64,000 bases of DNA from Vreelandella maris (GTDB lineage: Bacteria > Pseudomonadota > Gammaproteobacteria > Pseudomonadales > Halomonadaceae): the NCBI RefSeq assembly GCF_013371085.1, contig NZ_JABWCV010000002.1:62001-126000 (forward strand), given 5' to 3'. Below the pieces are notes generated by a model. It was given only the letters and a program-made list of their open reading frames with translations, had not been told where the DNA came from and did not search any database. Positions 19,593 to 29,798 of the stretch are shown in pieces. The translations under genes were made by a program, and so were the position numbers. Position 1 is the first letter of the stretch, and each line of letters starts with the position of its first letter.

Positions 19593-20240
19593 TTAATCGC
19601 CTGATTGTATGCGATCAATACGGTAAAGCGTTTCCACTTGCTCTAAGCCACTGATGGTGCAATTCAGGTCTTTAACGCGACCATCGCTTAAACCGTAAAC
19701 CCAGCCATGTACCGAGATTTGCTGCCCACGCTGCCAGGCGCGCTGCAAAATCTTGGTACGGCACAAACTATTCACCTGCGCTTTAACGTTGAGTTCGCAC
19801 ATACGGTCAATTTGATCTTCCAGAGGAAGATGGTCTAGCGAATCACGGTGACGGTTGTACTGTTCGCGAACCGAATGTAGCCAATAATCGACCACACCGC
19901 ATTCGCCACCCATCATGGCGGCCTTAATGCCCCCGCAACCATAGTGTCCGACAATCATAATATGGCTGACTTTAAGTACATCCACCGCGTACTGAACCAC
20001 CGACAGGGCGTTCATATCCGTATGGTGGAGCAGGTTCGCTACATTGCGATGAACGAACACTTCCCCAGGCGGCAGCGCAATGATTTGATTGGCGGGCACA
20101 CGGCTATCCGAACAGCCAATCCATAAATAGTCTGGGTTTTGCTGACTTGAAAGCCGTTTAAAGTAGTCGGGGTCCTCTTCGCACATGCGCTCAGCCCAGG
20201 CACGATTGTTATCGAGTAGCGTCGCAATAGAGTCAGACAT
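19593..20240 (-). CDS. can: Beta-class carbonic anhydrase Can
   Basis: The enzyme interconverts CO2 and bicarbonate in the cytoplasm. The 215-aa product has the zinc ligands and active-site residues of beta carbonic anhydrases: CSDSR (Cys43, Asp45, Arg47) and HYGCGG (His99, Cys102). The FVHRNVANLL segment and overall length match E. coli Can. It is monocistronic on the minus strand, convergent with the cytochrome c' gene and divergent from gor. Confidence 0.96.
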   Translation of the reverse strand: MSDSIATLLDNNRAWAERMCEEDPDYFKRLSSQQNPDYLWIGCSDSRVPANQIIALPPGEVFVHRNVANLLHHTDMNALSVVQYAVDVLKVSHIMIVGHYGCGGIKAAMMGGECGVVDYWLHSVREQYNRHRDSLDHLPLEDQIDRMCELNVKAQVNSLCRTKILQRAWQRGQQISVHGWVYGLSDGRVKDLNCTISGLEQVETLYRIDRIQSGD

Positions 20241-20426
20241 AGAGTCTCCAGCAAAATTAAATAGAGTTAAGTCGCTGATCGAGAAGCGAAATAATAAATC
20301 TTAGTCAGTATAAAGGATTGGGCAGTATAAAATAGCAGCAAATGGTTTTAACCTCCCCCGACAGCCAGGTCAATATCCTTGTTTGGCCGTCAGGGGTAGG
20401 CATTTTTAACTTCACAGGAGTAAACG

Positions 20427-21809
20427 ATGGCAGACGTTCCCGAATACGAATATGACCTCCTGGTGATTGGTGCAGGCTCCGGCGGCGTGCGTGCTGCGCG
20501 TATGGCAGCCGCCACCGGTGCCAGAGTAGCGATTGCCGAAGACCGATACCTGGGCGGTACCTGTGTCAACGTTGGCTGTGTGCCCAAAAAACTTTACTCA
20601 TACGCCGCCCATTTTCATGACAGCTTTGATGACTCGGCCGGTTTTGGCTGGCAGTTGCCTGGCCCGGCCAGCTTTGATTGGGCGACGCTGCGTGATAATA
20701 AAATAAGCGAAATCAAACGGCTAAATGGTATTTATCAGCGCATGCTGGAGGGCGCCGGGGTAACACTTTTTAATGCACGGGCTCGGCTGGCTGATGCGAA
20801 TACAGTGACGTTGAGCGGAGAGCATGGCGATATTTCGATAAGCGCAGAAAAAATCCTTGTGGCCACGGGCGGGTGGCCATGGGTACCCGATTTTCCGGGT
20901 AGTGAATATGCGCTGGACTCCAACCAGATCTTTGATCTTGATACGTTTCCCAAGCGCTTTCTGGTTTTGGGTGGCGGTTACATCGCGGTCGAGTTCTCCA
21001 GTATTTTCAACGGGCTTGGTAGCGAGACACACCTTATCTACCGTGGCGAACTGTTCTTGAAAGGATTTGATCAACAGGTTCGTGAATTCACCTGTGCCGA
21101 AATGGAAAGAAAGGGGGTCAACCTCCACTTCAACACCAATATTGAACGTATTGAAGCCACCCAGAATGCCTACAACGTTTATCTCACCGATGGGCAGGTA
21201 ATGGAAGTCGATGTGGTGCTGGCGGCAACTGGGCGCAAAGCTAATATCAAAGACCTAGGTCTGGAGGCGCTGGGTATTAATCTGGATGAGCAGGGCAAGA
21301 TTCCTGTCAACGAGCGTTTTGAAACGGCGCAACCGTCGATCCTTGCGCTAGGCGACTTAATCGCTGGCCCAGAACTAACGCCAGTGGCCTTGGCAGAAGC
21401 GATGCAGCTGGTGGATGTCCACTATGCCGATACCGTCCCCCAGCCGCTCGATTACACCACGATTCCAACCGCCGTTTTTTGCCACCCTAACATCGGCACG
21501 GTAGGGCTTTCCGAAGAGGCGGCTCGAGAAAAGTTCACCAATATCCGCGTTTATAGCACCAATTTTCGGGCCATGAAGCACACCTTGTCGGGTAGCCAAG
21601 AGCGCACCTTAATGAAATTGGTGGTAGACGATGCCACTGATGTGGTGGTCGGCGCCCATATGGTGGGCGACGACGCAGGTGAAATCATTCAGGGCATTGC
21701 TATTGCGGTAAGGGCAGGCCTTACCAAGCATGACTTTGACCGCACTGTGGGTATCCACCCAACGGGAGCAGAAGAGTTCGTCACTATGCGTACGCTCACG
21801 CGTACTTGA
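20427..21809 (+). CDS. gor: Glutathione-disulfide reductase Gor
   Basis: Gor is the FAD-dependent reductase that regenerates glutathione with NADPH. The 460-aa product has the FAD motif GAGSGGVRAAR (residues 15-25), the redox pair CVNVGC (Cys46, Cys51), a second Rossmann motif VLGGGYIAVEF, and the C-terminal HPTGAEEFVTMR with the catalytic His. ACAGGAG precedes ATG 20427. A G-U containing hairpin with a T-run lies about 70 bp downstream, so the gene is probably a single transcription unit. Confidence 0.96.
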   Translation: MADVPEYEYDLLVIGAGSGGVRAARMAAATGARVAIAEDRYLGGTCVNVGCVPKKLYSYAAHFHDSFDDSAGFGWQLPGPASFDWATLRDNKISEIKRLNGIYQRMLEGAGVTLFNARARLADANTVTLSGEHGDISISAEKILVATGGWPWVPDFPGSEYALDSNQIFDLDTFPKRFLVLGGGYIAVEFSSIFNGLGSETHLIYRGELFLKGFDQQVREFTCAEMERKGVNLHFNTNIERIEATQNAYNVYLTDGQVMEVDVVLAATGRKANIKDLGLEALGINLDEQGKIPVNERFETAQPSILALGDLIAGPELTPVALAEAMQLVDVHYADTVPQPLDYTTIPTAVFCHPNIGTVGLSEEAAREKFTNIRVYSTNFRAMKHTLSGSQERTLMKLVVDDATDVVVGAHMVGDDAGEIIQGIAIAVRAGLTKHDFDRTVGIHPTGAEEFVTMRTLTRT

Positions 21810-21879
21810 CCCGTTGCTTATATTGCTTTGCGACGAGCGCTGGATGCCCGTGAAGGCCGTGCATGTGAAGACAGTTTTG

Positions 21880-21906
21880 GGTGTGCCCGTTGGCACGCCT
21901 TTTTTT
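21880..21906 (+). terminator. Rho-independent terminator after gor
   Basis: GGTGTGCC (21880-21887) pairs with GGCACGCC (21892-21899) through one G-U pair around a 4-base loop, followed by seven T residues. It separates gor from the ectoine operon. Confidence 0.8.
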
Positions 21907-22024
21907 GTCGGCGAGTTGGGCTATTCTAAATCAGTAACGACGGATCTGAGCGCGAGCAGATAGCTAACAAGCCGTCTCTCATAACAAAAAATTATGGAAA
22001 GTAGGGTGGTGAATAATATGGTTT

Positions 22025-22053
22025 TTGAATTGCTCATAATCAGCTGTTATAAT
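22025..22053 (+). promoter_or_regulatory. Sigma-70-type promoter of ectABC
   Basis: A -35 element TTGAAT (22025-22030), a 17-bp spacer and a perfect -10 TATAAT (22048-22053) lie 33 bp before the ectA ATG. The -10 overlaps a 19-bp stretch (22048-22066) that matches the Fur consensus at 14 of 19 positions. The promoter match is strong; use in vivo is inferred. Confidence 0.7.
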
Positions 22054-22085
22054 GATTATCAAATTCGCTACAGCGAAGCATAACT

Positions 22086-22664
22086 ATGAGTACGCCCATA
22101 CAACCGTTTACCCCCTCTGCTGACTTGGCCAGGCCTACAGTAGCCGATGCCGTCGTTGGTCATGCAGAGACACCGCTGTTTATTCGCAAACCTAATGCGG
22201 ATGATGGCTGGGGAGTGTACGAGCTTATCAAAGCCTGCCCGCCGCTGGATGTGAATTCTGCCTACGCCTATTTGCTACTCGCTACACAGTTTCGTGATAC
22301 CTGTGCAGTCGCTACCAATGAAGAGGGTGAAATCGTTGGTTTTGTATCGGGCTATGTGAAGGATAATGCCCCGGATACTTATTTCTTATGGCAGGTAGCC
22401 GTCGGCGAAAAAGCACGCGGTACAGGGCTTGCACGCCGCTTGGTCGAGGCAATCATGTCGCGCCCCGAGCTTGACGATGTGCATCACCTTGAAACCACGA
22501 TCACGCCAGATAATTTAGCCTCTTGGGGCTTATTTCGTCGCTTGGCCGCGCGCTGGCATGCGCCGCTCAATAGCCGCGAATACTTCTCTACCGAACAGCT
22601 CGGAGGGGAGCATGACCCGGAAAACCTGGTTCGTATCGGTCCGTTCCAAACAGACCGCATCTAA
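22086..22664 (+). CDS. ectA: L-2,4-diaminobutyrate acetyltransferase EctA
   Basis: EctA acetylates diaminobutyrate from acetyl-CoA, the second step of ectoine synthesis. The 192-aa GNAT protein contains CPPLDVNSAYAYLLLATQF, a signature of EctA, and the acetyl-CoA loop GEKARGTGLARRL. It begins the ectABC operon and reads very close to Halomonas EctA. Ectoine is the main compatible solute of halomonads, so this operon is strong evidence for a halophile. Confidence 0.98.
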   Translation: MSTPIQPFTPSADLARPTVADAVVGHAETPLFIRKPNADDGWGVYELIKACPPLDVNSAYAYLLLATQFRDTCAVATNEEGEIVGFVSGYVKDNAPDTYFLWQVAVGEKARGTGLARRLVEAIMSRPELDDVHHLETTITPDNLASWGLFRRLAARWHAPLNSREYFSTEQLGGEHDPENLVRIGPFQTDRI

Positions 22665-22755
22665 TACGTGTGTTTAACCATAAACAGCACGTAGTGAACA
22701 TACTGTTTTTCCCGCTCATGTTGCTCCGGGCTAGCAACGCCTAATGGCAAAATGA

Positions 22756-24042
<1,287 letters not shown>

Positions 24043-24091
24043 TTTGGCGTTAGGATAAAGCGTCAGCTCACACCCGTTTCGTAGGGAAACT

Positions 24092-24113
24092 GCGGCTAGT
24101 AATCGCTAGCCGC
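24092..24113 (+). promoter_or_regulatory. Perfect stem-loop between ectB and ectC
   Basis: GCGGCTAG (24092-24099) and CTAGCCGC (24106-24113) form a perfect 8-bp stem with a 6-base loop, ending 19 bp before the ectC ATG. There is no T-run, so it is more likely an mRNA-processing or translation-tuning element than a terminator. That role is inferred. Confidence 0.55.
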
Positions 24114-24132
24114 TATGCTATGGAGTACTTCT

Positions 24133-24522
24133 ATGATCGTTCGTAATCTCGAAGAAGCGCGCAAAACAGAACGCCTAGTCACCGCTGAAAACGGCAATTG
24201 GGATAGCACACGTCTTGTTTTAGCCAATGATAACGCTGGCTTCTCGTTTCATATTACCCGAATTTTTCCCGGCACTGAGACCCACATTCATTATAAAAAC
24301 CACTACGAAGCGGTGTTTTGCTATGAAGGTGAAGGCGAGGTGGAAACCCTGGCCGACGGTAAAATCTGGCCGATCAAAGCAGGCGACATTTACCTGCTAG
24401 ATCAGCACGATGAGCACCTGCTACGCGGTAAAGAAAAAGGAATGACAGTTGCTTGCGTCTTCACGCCGCCGATTACCGGCAATGAAGTCCACCAGGAAGA
24501 CGGTTCATACGCAGCAGAATAG
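24133..24522 (+). CDS. ectC: Ectoine synthase EctC
   Basis: EctC closes N-gamma-acetyldiaminobutyrate to ectoine. The 129-aa cupin-fold protein begins [10 protein letters not shown], the classic EctC N-terminus, and contains [19 protein letters not shown] and [14 protein letters not shown], which hold the metal and substrate residues. I chose ATG 24133 (TGGAG 7 nt upstream) over an in-frame ATG at 24115. A terminator follows 50 bp after the stop, ending the operon. No ectD hydroxylase or aspartokinase gene is adjacent. Confidence 0.98.
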   Translation: MIVRNLEEARKTERLVTAENGNWDSTRLVLANDNAGFSFHITRIFPGTETHIHYKNHYEAVFCYEGEGEVETLADGKIWPIKAGDIYLLDQHDEHLLRGKEKGMTVACVFTPPITGNEVHQEDGSYAAE

Positions 24523-24572
24523 AAACGCTATTTAGAAAGAAATTATGAAATCGTCAGCTTGAGATGAAAAAA

Positions 24573-24602
24573 GCAGCCTGCTGAATAGCGGGCTGCTTTT
24601 TT
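24573..24602 (+). terminator. Rho-independent terminator of ectABC
   Basis: GCAGCCTGC (24573-24581) pairs with GCGGGCTGC (24588-24596) with one G-U pair, loop of 6, then six T residues. An A-run precedes the left arm, so it can also act for the convergent DUF3833 gene. Confidence 0.9.
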
Positions 24603-24622
24603 AGCTAGGTGCCGAGTTTTGT

Positions 24623-25171
24623 CTATTGACCTGTATTCTCAAAGGTTTTCTCAAAAACTAAGGTGATTTCACCCAGCGTTAAGCCAAATTTTCGCATAGC
24701 CGTTCGATTGATCAAGCGGCCATCCGGTTGCAGGTACATCCAATCATCCATGGTGAACGTAATCATCCGCCCGTCGATAGCAATCTCTAACGGGTATCGC
24801 ATATGGAAAGCATGTCCATATTGGCGAGCTTTAACGTGTCCCTCCACGTCGCTGGCGGTGCCAACCCAGTGATGCGCGTCGATACGTTCAAACGTCCATA
24901 CCCGTCGGTCGGTTTCACCATCTGAAAACACGAAGGACTCATCCAGCGTTAGTGTATCGGCCTCGTAGGTGCCCTGGATTTCCACCGTGAAGCGGCGCTG
25001 TACCTCACCAGAATAATCCTGCACCATGCCCCAGGCTCGCGTAGTCCCGGTAAAGTACTCGGCAATATCCAAGCGGGGCTCTGAATCAGCGTAATCTTCG
25101 ATATCAACACCCACACAGCCAGTCAGCAGGAAGAGCAGTGTGAAAAAGCTTATGCGCAGCGAATGGATCAT
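24623..25171 (-). CDS. DUF3833 family lipoprotein
   Basis: The 182-aa product has a lipoprotein signal (SFFTLLFLLTGC, lipobox Cys at residue 18-19) and a beta-rich body with EYFTGTTRAWGMVQD, FERIDAHHWVGTASDV and GRLINRTAMRKFG. These are hallmarks of the DUF3833 family, envelope proteins of unknown function common in gammaproteobacteria. It is monocistronic on the minus strand and convergent with ectC, with which it shares the terminator hairpin region. The role is unknown. Confidence 0.85.
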   Translation of the reverse strand: MIHSLRISFFTLLFLLTGCVGVDIEDYADSEPRLDIAEYFTGTTRAWGMVQDYSGEVQRRFTVEIQGTYEADTLTLDESFVFSDGETDRRVWTFERIDAHHWVGTASDVEGHVKARQYGHAFHMRYPLEIAIDGRMITFTMDDWMYLQPDGRLINRTAMRKFGLTLGEITLVFEKTFENTGQ

Positions 25172-25399
25172 GGCATCATTTCCTATATTAAAATGGGCTC
25201 AGGTACAGCTATGGTAAAATATTTTAACAGCATATAGCAGCTAAGCTGTTGTAGCCACTGCGTCTTTCTCGGGTTCGCTTAATATATATTATGTTAAATA
25301 AAGTAAATTGTGTGTCTGAATAATCGTGATGACGTTGGACACTAGTCGCCCATCTCCTTATTATTCCCTCCACCTATTTGTCCAAGGATATCTCTCGTT

Positions 25400-26236
25400 A
25401 TGCGCCCAGGTGTTTTGTGGCTAATAGCTAGCTTGTCGCTTTCAATCGCTGGCTGTGCAGCAACCCAGCCAGAAACGAATGAACCGCCTCCCCTAAGCGA
25501 AGCGTCTTTCAATACTCGTATCCTTGAATTAGAGAGCCAATTGGCGCAGCAATGCGACACCGGTTCTGAGCTTCAGACACGCCAGCTTGATCAGCAGCAG
25601 ATACTCACTGCCGACGTGCGTGAAGTCGGTAGTTTGTTACGTTCGTTACGCCAAGATGTTCAGCAGTTAGAAGCCCGTGGTGAAGAACCTGTCATCATCC
25701 GCGAAGAGTGTGAAGTTGATGAAACGCTAAGCACGAAAACGCTACTGGGTCGTAGTGAATGGGTTGGTTTTCCAAGCCTGGGTACCTACCTCAAGGCGCG
25801 TGTCGATTCAGGAGCCAACACCTCATCGCTGTCGGCCGACGAAATCACCCGCTTCGAGCGTGACGGTGAAGACTGGGTGCGTTTCAAACTAGCGCTAAAC
25901 GACGACGATGTGGCCGTTGAGTCGCAGCGTGATGAATGGGTAGAGGCGCCTATTGTTCGTCGGGTTCGTATTCTTCAAGCTTCTGGTGAAGAATCCCGCC
26001 CGGTTATTTCATTATTAATGACATTGGGACCTATCCGCGAAAACGTTGAGTTCACGCTGAATGACCGCTCACATTTAGAGTATCCGGTGCTACTGGGCCG
26101 GCGCTTTTTAATGGATATCGCGGTAATAGACGTCGCCGATACCTACTTACATGACCGCCCCGAGTTTCCTGGTGGCGAGCCAGCCGATCAAGCTGCTGAA
26201 GATGAAGCAGTTGATGACGACGATACAGAAGAGTAA
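25400..26236 (+). CDS. Retropepsin-like 'ATP-dependent zinc protease' family lipoprotein
   Basis: This 278-aa protein has a lipoprotein signal (lipobox IAGC, Cys19), a Gln-rich coiled-coil stretch (about residues 40-95), a PF05618-type domain (about 115-260) and an acidic tail (VDDDDTEE). The domain is commonly annotated as a zinc protease, but the segment VDSGANTSSL (Asp136) is the D-S/T-G signature of retropepsin-fold aspartic proteases, followed by VLLGRRFL. It heads a three-gene unit with a 7TM inactive transglutaminase and an ATP-grasp ligase. As a lipoprotein it would act in the periplasm. The substrate is unknown. Confidence 0.85.
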   Translation: MRPGVLWLIASLSLSIAGCAATQPETNEPPPLSEASFNTRILELESQLAQQCDTGSELQTRQLDQQQILTADVREVGSLLRSLRQDVQQLEARGEEPVIIREECEVDETLSTKTLLGRSEWVGFPSLGTYLKARVDSGANTSSLSADEITRFERDGEDWVRFKLALNDDDVAVESQRDEWVEAPIVRRVRILQASGEESRPVISLLMTLGPIRENVEFTLNDRSHLEYPVLLGRRFLMDIAVIDVADTYLHDRPEFPGGEPADQAAEDEAVDDDDTEE

Positions 26237-26273
26237 CGCTCTCCCCTGGCGCTTTACGTAGAAAGGAATCTCC

Positions 26274-27797
26274 ATGTCACGGTTAATGTTTTATATCATT
26301 GTCGGCTTGCTGTTGGTCGCGGGCATTGCCACCAGCGTACATCGCCATGTGCAGTTTGAAATCCCCTGGCTGCCCGGTGAACAACGCCAGGTCTGGGAAA
26401 TTGAAGCGGGCATAAACTTCAATGCTCAAGATGGCCCTGTGCAAGTCGACTTGGCACTGCCTTCTCATCAGGCGGGCTATCGTGTATTAACTGAAAATAC
26501 AGCATCGTCAGGGTATGGCTTGGCCTACCAAGCAGATGAACTAGGCCGTACCGCTCAGTGGACGATTCGCGAAGCGGCTGGCAGCCAAACGCTGTACTAC
26601 TCTGTTCAAATGCTGGTATCGCAAGATGCCCAGGCACCGGTGCAAACGCCGCCTGAAATGACCCCAATCACGCCATGGGAAAGTCCTTATGACACGGCGG
26701 CTAGCCAGCTGATCGAACAAGCCTGGGCTCGCAGCGCCAATAACGCGACGTTTGCCCGGGAGCTGATCCGAGATGTGAATGGTGAGCGCCAGGGCGAAAA
26801 CGCGCGTCTTCTGTTATCTCAGGAAAACCCAGCGGCATTAGTGGTCCGCTTGCTTAACCAAGCGGGCGTATTAGCGCGCGAAGTAAGCGGCCTGCTATTG
26901 GAAGATGGACGTCGCCGCCAAACACTTAGTAGTTGGATCCAAGTGTTTGACGAGTCTGGTGAACAGTGGTCAATTTTTCACCCGCTGACAGGCGAGCAAG
27001 GCAAACCTGAAAACCTACTGTTGTGGGAAACGGGCGGTCGAGCCGTTTTAGAAGTACAAGGGGGCACCAACTCTCGGGTCACCTTCTCAATGATGACCCA
27101 TGATCAGCCGGCATCAGCCGCGGTGCGCAACCACTATTCCGAGGACACGCTGCTGAATTTCTCCATTCATAGCCTGCCGTTGGAAGAACAAGCGCTATTC
27201 CAGACCATTCTGCTGATTCCGATTGGCGCGCTAATGGTGGTGTTTCTACGTGTCTTGGTAGGCATAAAGACATCCGGTACTTTCATGCCGGTTTTGATCG
27301 CCCTCGCCTTCATTCAAACCACCCTGCCCACTGGCCTGATCGGCTTCCTGCTTATCGTCGCGGTCGGGCTGATTATCCGTAACTATCTCTCTTACTTGAA
27401 CTTACTGCTGGTGGCCAGGGTCTCCGCGGTTATCATCACGGTGATCGCGATCATTTCTATCTTTACTGTACTGGCCTATCGCATGGGGCTGAGTGCTGGC
27501 TTAACGATTACCTTCTTCCCGATGATCATCCTTGCCTGGACTATCGAGCGGATGTCGATTTTATGGGAAGAGGAAGGTCCTAAACAGGTATTGATCCAGG
27601 GTGGCGGCAGCTTGATTACCGCCGTCCTTGCCTATCTGGCGATGAACAATCCCTGGGTACGCCATATCACGTTCAACTTCTTAGGCGTGCAGTTGATACT
27701 CATGGCGTTGATCTTGCTGCTGGGTAATTACACGGGGTACCGACTGTTAGAGTTACGCCGCTTTAAGCCAATTACTGATGATGAGAAACCGTCATGA
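26274..27797 (+). CDS. Inactive transglutaminase fused to 7 transmembrane helices
   Basis: The 507-aa protein starts with a signal-anchor helix (about residues 4-20), has a periplasmic transglutaminase-like domain (about 30-290) and then seven TM helices (about 305-490). The transglutaminase core keeps a recognisable LLNQAGVLAREVSG segment, but the catalytic Cys and His are absent: the usual HAW reads SSW in LSSWIQVF. It is therefore non-enzymatic, as in the family named for this. AAAGGAATC precedes the ATG and the stop overlaps the next gene by 4 bp, so the three genes are coupled. Confidence 0.85.
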   Translation: MSRLMFYIIVGLLLVAGIATSVHRHVQFEIPWLPGEQRQVWEIEAGINFNAQDGPVQVDLALPSHQAGYRVLTENTASSGYGLAYQADELGRTAQWTIREAAGSQTLYYSVQMLVSQDAQAPVQTPPEMTPITPWESPYDTAASQLIEQAWARSANNATFARELIRDVNGERQGENARLLLSQENPAALVVRLLNQAGVLAREVSGLLLEDGRRRQTLSSWIQVFDESGEQWSIFHPLTGEQGKPENLLLWETGGRAVLEVQGGTNSRVTFSMMTHDQPASAAVRNHYSEDTLLNFSIHSLPLEEQALFQTILLIPIGALMVVFLRVLVGIKTSGTFMPVLIALAFIQTTLPTGLIGFLLIVAVGLIIRNYLSYLNLLLVARVSAVIITVIAIISIFTVLAYRMGLSAGLTITFFPMIILAWTIERMSILWEEEGPKQVLIQGGGSLITAVLAYLAMNNPWVRHITFNFLGVQLILMALILLLGNYTGYRLLELRRFKPITDDEKPS

Positions 27798-28792
27798 GTT
27801 GGTTCAACAACTGGACGTGGCCCACGCGCTTGCGTGATAAAGGCATCATTGGCATGAACCGGCGCAATATCCGCTACATAGGCCGTTATAACAGCCGCCG
27901 GCTCTATCCTTTGGTGGACGACAAGCTTAAGACCAAACTGCTTGCCCAGCAGTATGGGATAACGTCGCCAGAACTGATAGGCACTGTCACCACTCAGTTC
28001 GGGGTTAAGCACATCGGTGAAATGCTCACGGGTCATGCAGGCTTTGTTATCAAGCCTGCTAAAGGTAGCGGTGGCAAAGGGATTTTGGTGATTGAAAAGG
28101 TCGAAGATAATGCCTTTATCAAGCCAAGTGGTGCCAAGCTAACCCTCACCGATGTTGAGCGACACGTCTCTAATATTCTTTCCGGCCTCTACTCATTGGG
28201 CGGCTCGCCCGATGTGGCGGTGATTGAAACGCTGATCAATTTTGATGAAAGCCTGATGGATTACACCTACGAGGGGGTGCCCGATATCCGGGTGATCGTC
28301 TTTAAGGGCTATCCCGTTATGGCCATGATGCGGCTTTCCACCGCCGCCTCTGATGGCAAGGCAAACCTACACCAGGGCGCCGTGGGCGTGGGCTTAAACA
28401 TTGCAACGGGGGCTGCACTACGCGCCGTACAGTTTGATCGGCCCTGCTTCAGTCACCCGGATACAGGGCACGACCTGGCAAGTTTAGTGGTGCCTCAGTG
28501 GGAAACACTGCTGAACCTGGCGGCGGGCTGTTATGAAATGACCGGCCTGGGGTATCTCGGCACCGATATGGTGTTGGATCGCAAGCATGGACCGATGCTG
28601 CTTGAACTGAATGCACGCCCCGGCCTAGCCATTCAAATGACCAATGGGGAAGGTTTGCGCCGTCGCCTGGATCTAATTGAGCGGCAGCCGGATGGCGTGC
28701 CTGCCAAACAGCGTGTCGCCTTTTCCCAACACCATTTCGCGCGGCAAAGTGAGCTGGTAGAAAGCCCTGACACCGCCTCCTCCAGCGCGTAG
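27794..28792 (+). CDS. ATP-grasp alpha-L-glutamate ligase-like protein (RimK-related)
   Basis: This 332-aa ATP-grasp protein has GFVIKPAKGSGGKGILVIE (the Gly-rich ATP loop), PDIRVIVFKGYPVMAMMRL and a C-terminal metal site LLELNARPGLAIQM with Glu and Asn. It matches the RimK-related E-ligase family found beside 7TM inactive transglutaminases. It would ligate an amino acid to a carboxyl end, but the acceptor is unknown. No signal peptide is seen, so it is cytosolic, while its two partners face the periplasm. Start overlaps the upstream gene by 4 bp. Confidence 0.88.
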   Translation: MSWFNNWTWPTRLRDKGIIGMNRRNIRYIGRYNSRRLYPLVDDKLKTKLLAQQYGITSPELIGTVTTQFGVKHIGEMLTGHAGFVIKPAKGSGGKGILVIEKVEDNAFIKPSGAKLTLTDVERHVSNILSGLYSLGGSPDVAVIETLINFDESLMDYTYEGVPDIRVIVFKGYPVMAMMRLSTAASDGKANLHQGAVGVGLNIATGAALRAVQFDRPCFSHPDTGHDLASLVVPQWETLLNLAAGCYEMTGLGYLGTDMVLDRKHGPMLLELNARPGLAIQMTNGEGLRRRLDLIERQPDGVPAKQRVAFSQHHFARQSELVESPDTASSSA

Positions 28793-28850
28793 ACTGGCGA
28801 TAAGAGCCTATTGACGAGAGCCTAGGCTAACCACGTTCAACGAGTTGTCC

Positions 28851-29291
28851 ATGACCCAAGCGAATACACTACTGCAGCAGGCGGAGTCTCAGTGCCACAT
28901 CCGCGGCGTTCGTTTCACGCCTATACGCAGGCGCGTGCTAGAGCTGATTGCCGAAAATGGTGGTGGGCTGAAGGCGTATGATCTGCTGGATAAGCTGTCT
29001 ACCGAACATGCGGCGGCTCGGCCGCCGACGGTTTATCGGGCGCTTGAGTTTCTGATTGACCAGGGCTTGGTGCATCGCATTGAGTCACAAAACTCTTATG
29101 TGGCCTGCGCGTGCCCTGAGCATGTGCATGGTTTTCAGTTGCTTATTTGCCGACACTGCGGTTACGTAGAAGAGCTGCATTTAGATGAGATCAGTGATCA
29201 ACTGGCGGCTCTGGCAAACAGCCAAGGGTTTAACGTTGAGCGCCAAACCATAGAGCTGCAAGGGCTCTGCCAGGATTGTCGAACAAGCTGA
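28851..29291 (+). CDS. zur: Zur-like Fur family transcriptional repressor
   Basis: The 146-aa protein is a Fur-family winged-helix regulator: GVRFTPIRRRVLELIAE and the recognition region PPTVYRALEFLIDQGLVHRIE, followed by HVHGFQLLICRHCGYVEEL and a C-terminal CQDC, the two structural-zinc CxxC pairs. The order and the CACPEHVHG segment fit Zur rather than Fur. A TTG at 28845 is also in frame. No zinc transporter genes (znuABC) are adjacent, so the Zur call rests on family features. Confidence 0.85.
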   Translation: MTQANTLLQQAESQCHIRGVRFTPIRRRVLELIAENGGGLKAYDLLDKLSTEHAAARPPTVYRALEFLIDQGLVHRIESQNSYVACACPEHVHGFQLLICRHCGYVEELHLDEISDQLAALANSQGFNVERQTIELQGLCQDCRTS

Positions 29292-29319
29292 TGTATTCAA
29301 TAGCTAGCGAGTAGAATGT

Positions 29320-29796
29320 ATGTCCCGTTTTGACCAAGTAGCTCCAGACGCCCTTTTTAAGCAGCTTGAACGTGCCACCCCTGAGGATAGCCTGCCCGCT
29401 ATTGCAACCCTGCTAACGGCTGTGCGCTTTAATGCCGATGGTTTAATCCCTGCGATTGCCCAGCAGCACGACTCCAAAGAAGTGCTAATGATGGCGTGGA
29501 TGAATCGTCAGGCGCTAGAAGAGACGCTAACCACTCAGCGGGTCTGTTACTACTCGCGCTCACGGGGAAAATTGTGGCGCAAAGGGGAGTCATCGGGCCA
29601 GCAGCAACAGCTTGTGTCCGCTGCCCTTGATTGCGATGGTGACACCCTGCTTCTGCAAGTTGAGCAAACGGGACCCGCTTGCCATACCGGCCGTCGTAGC
29701 TGTTTCTATATTGGCGTGGCCGAAGAGCAGGCATCGATTACCAGCACGCCGCTAATCGATCCCGATGAGCTCTACGGCAACAAAGCCTCTTCCTAG
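29320..29796 (+). CDS. hisI: Phosphoribosyl-AMP cyclohydrolase HisI
   Basis: HisI opens the purine ring of phosphoribosyl-AMP, the third step of histidine synthesis. The 158-aa product has [51 protein letters not shown] and [13 protein letters not shown], which include the metal-binding Cys and Asp residues of the family. It is monofunctional (no HisE domain) and carries about 40 extra N-terminal residues. It is away from other his genes, followed after 2 bp by yidD. Confidence 0.95.
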   Translation: MSRFDQVAPDALFKQLERATPEDSLPAIATLLTAVRFNADGLIPAIAQQHDSKEVLMMAWMNRQALEETLTTQRVCYYSRSRGKLWRKGESSGQQQQLVSAALDCDGDTLLLQVEQTGPACHTGRRSCFYIGVAEEQASITSTPLIDPDELYGNKASS

Positions 29797-29798
29797 CC

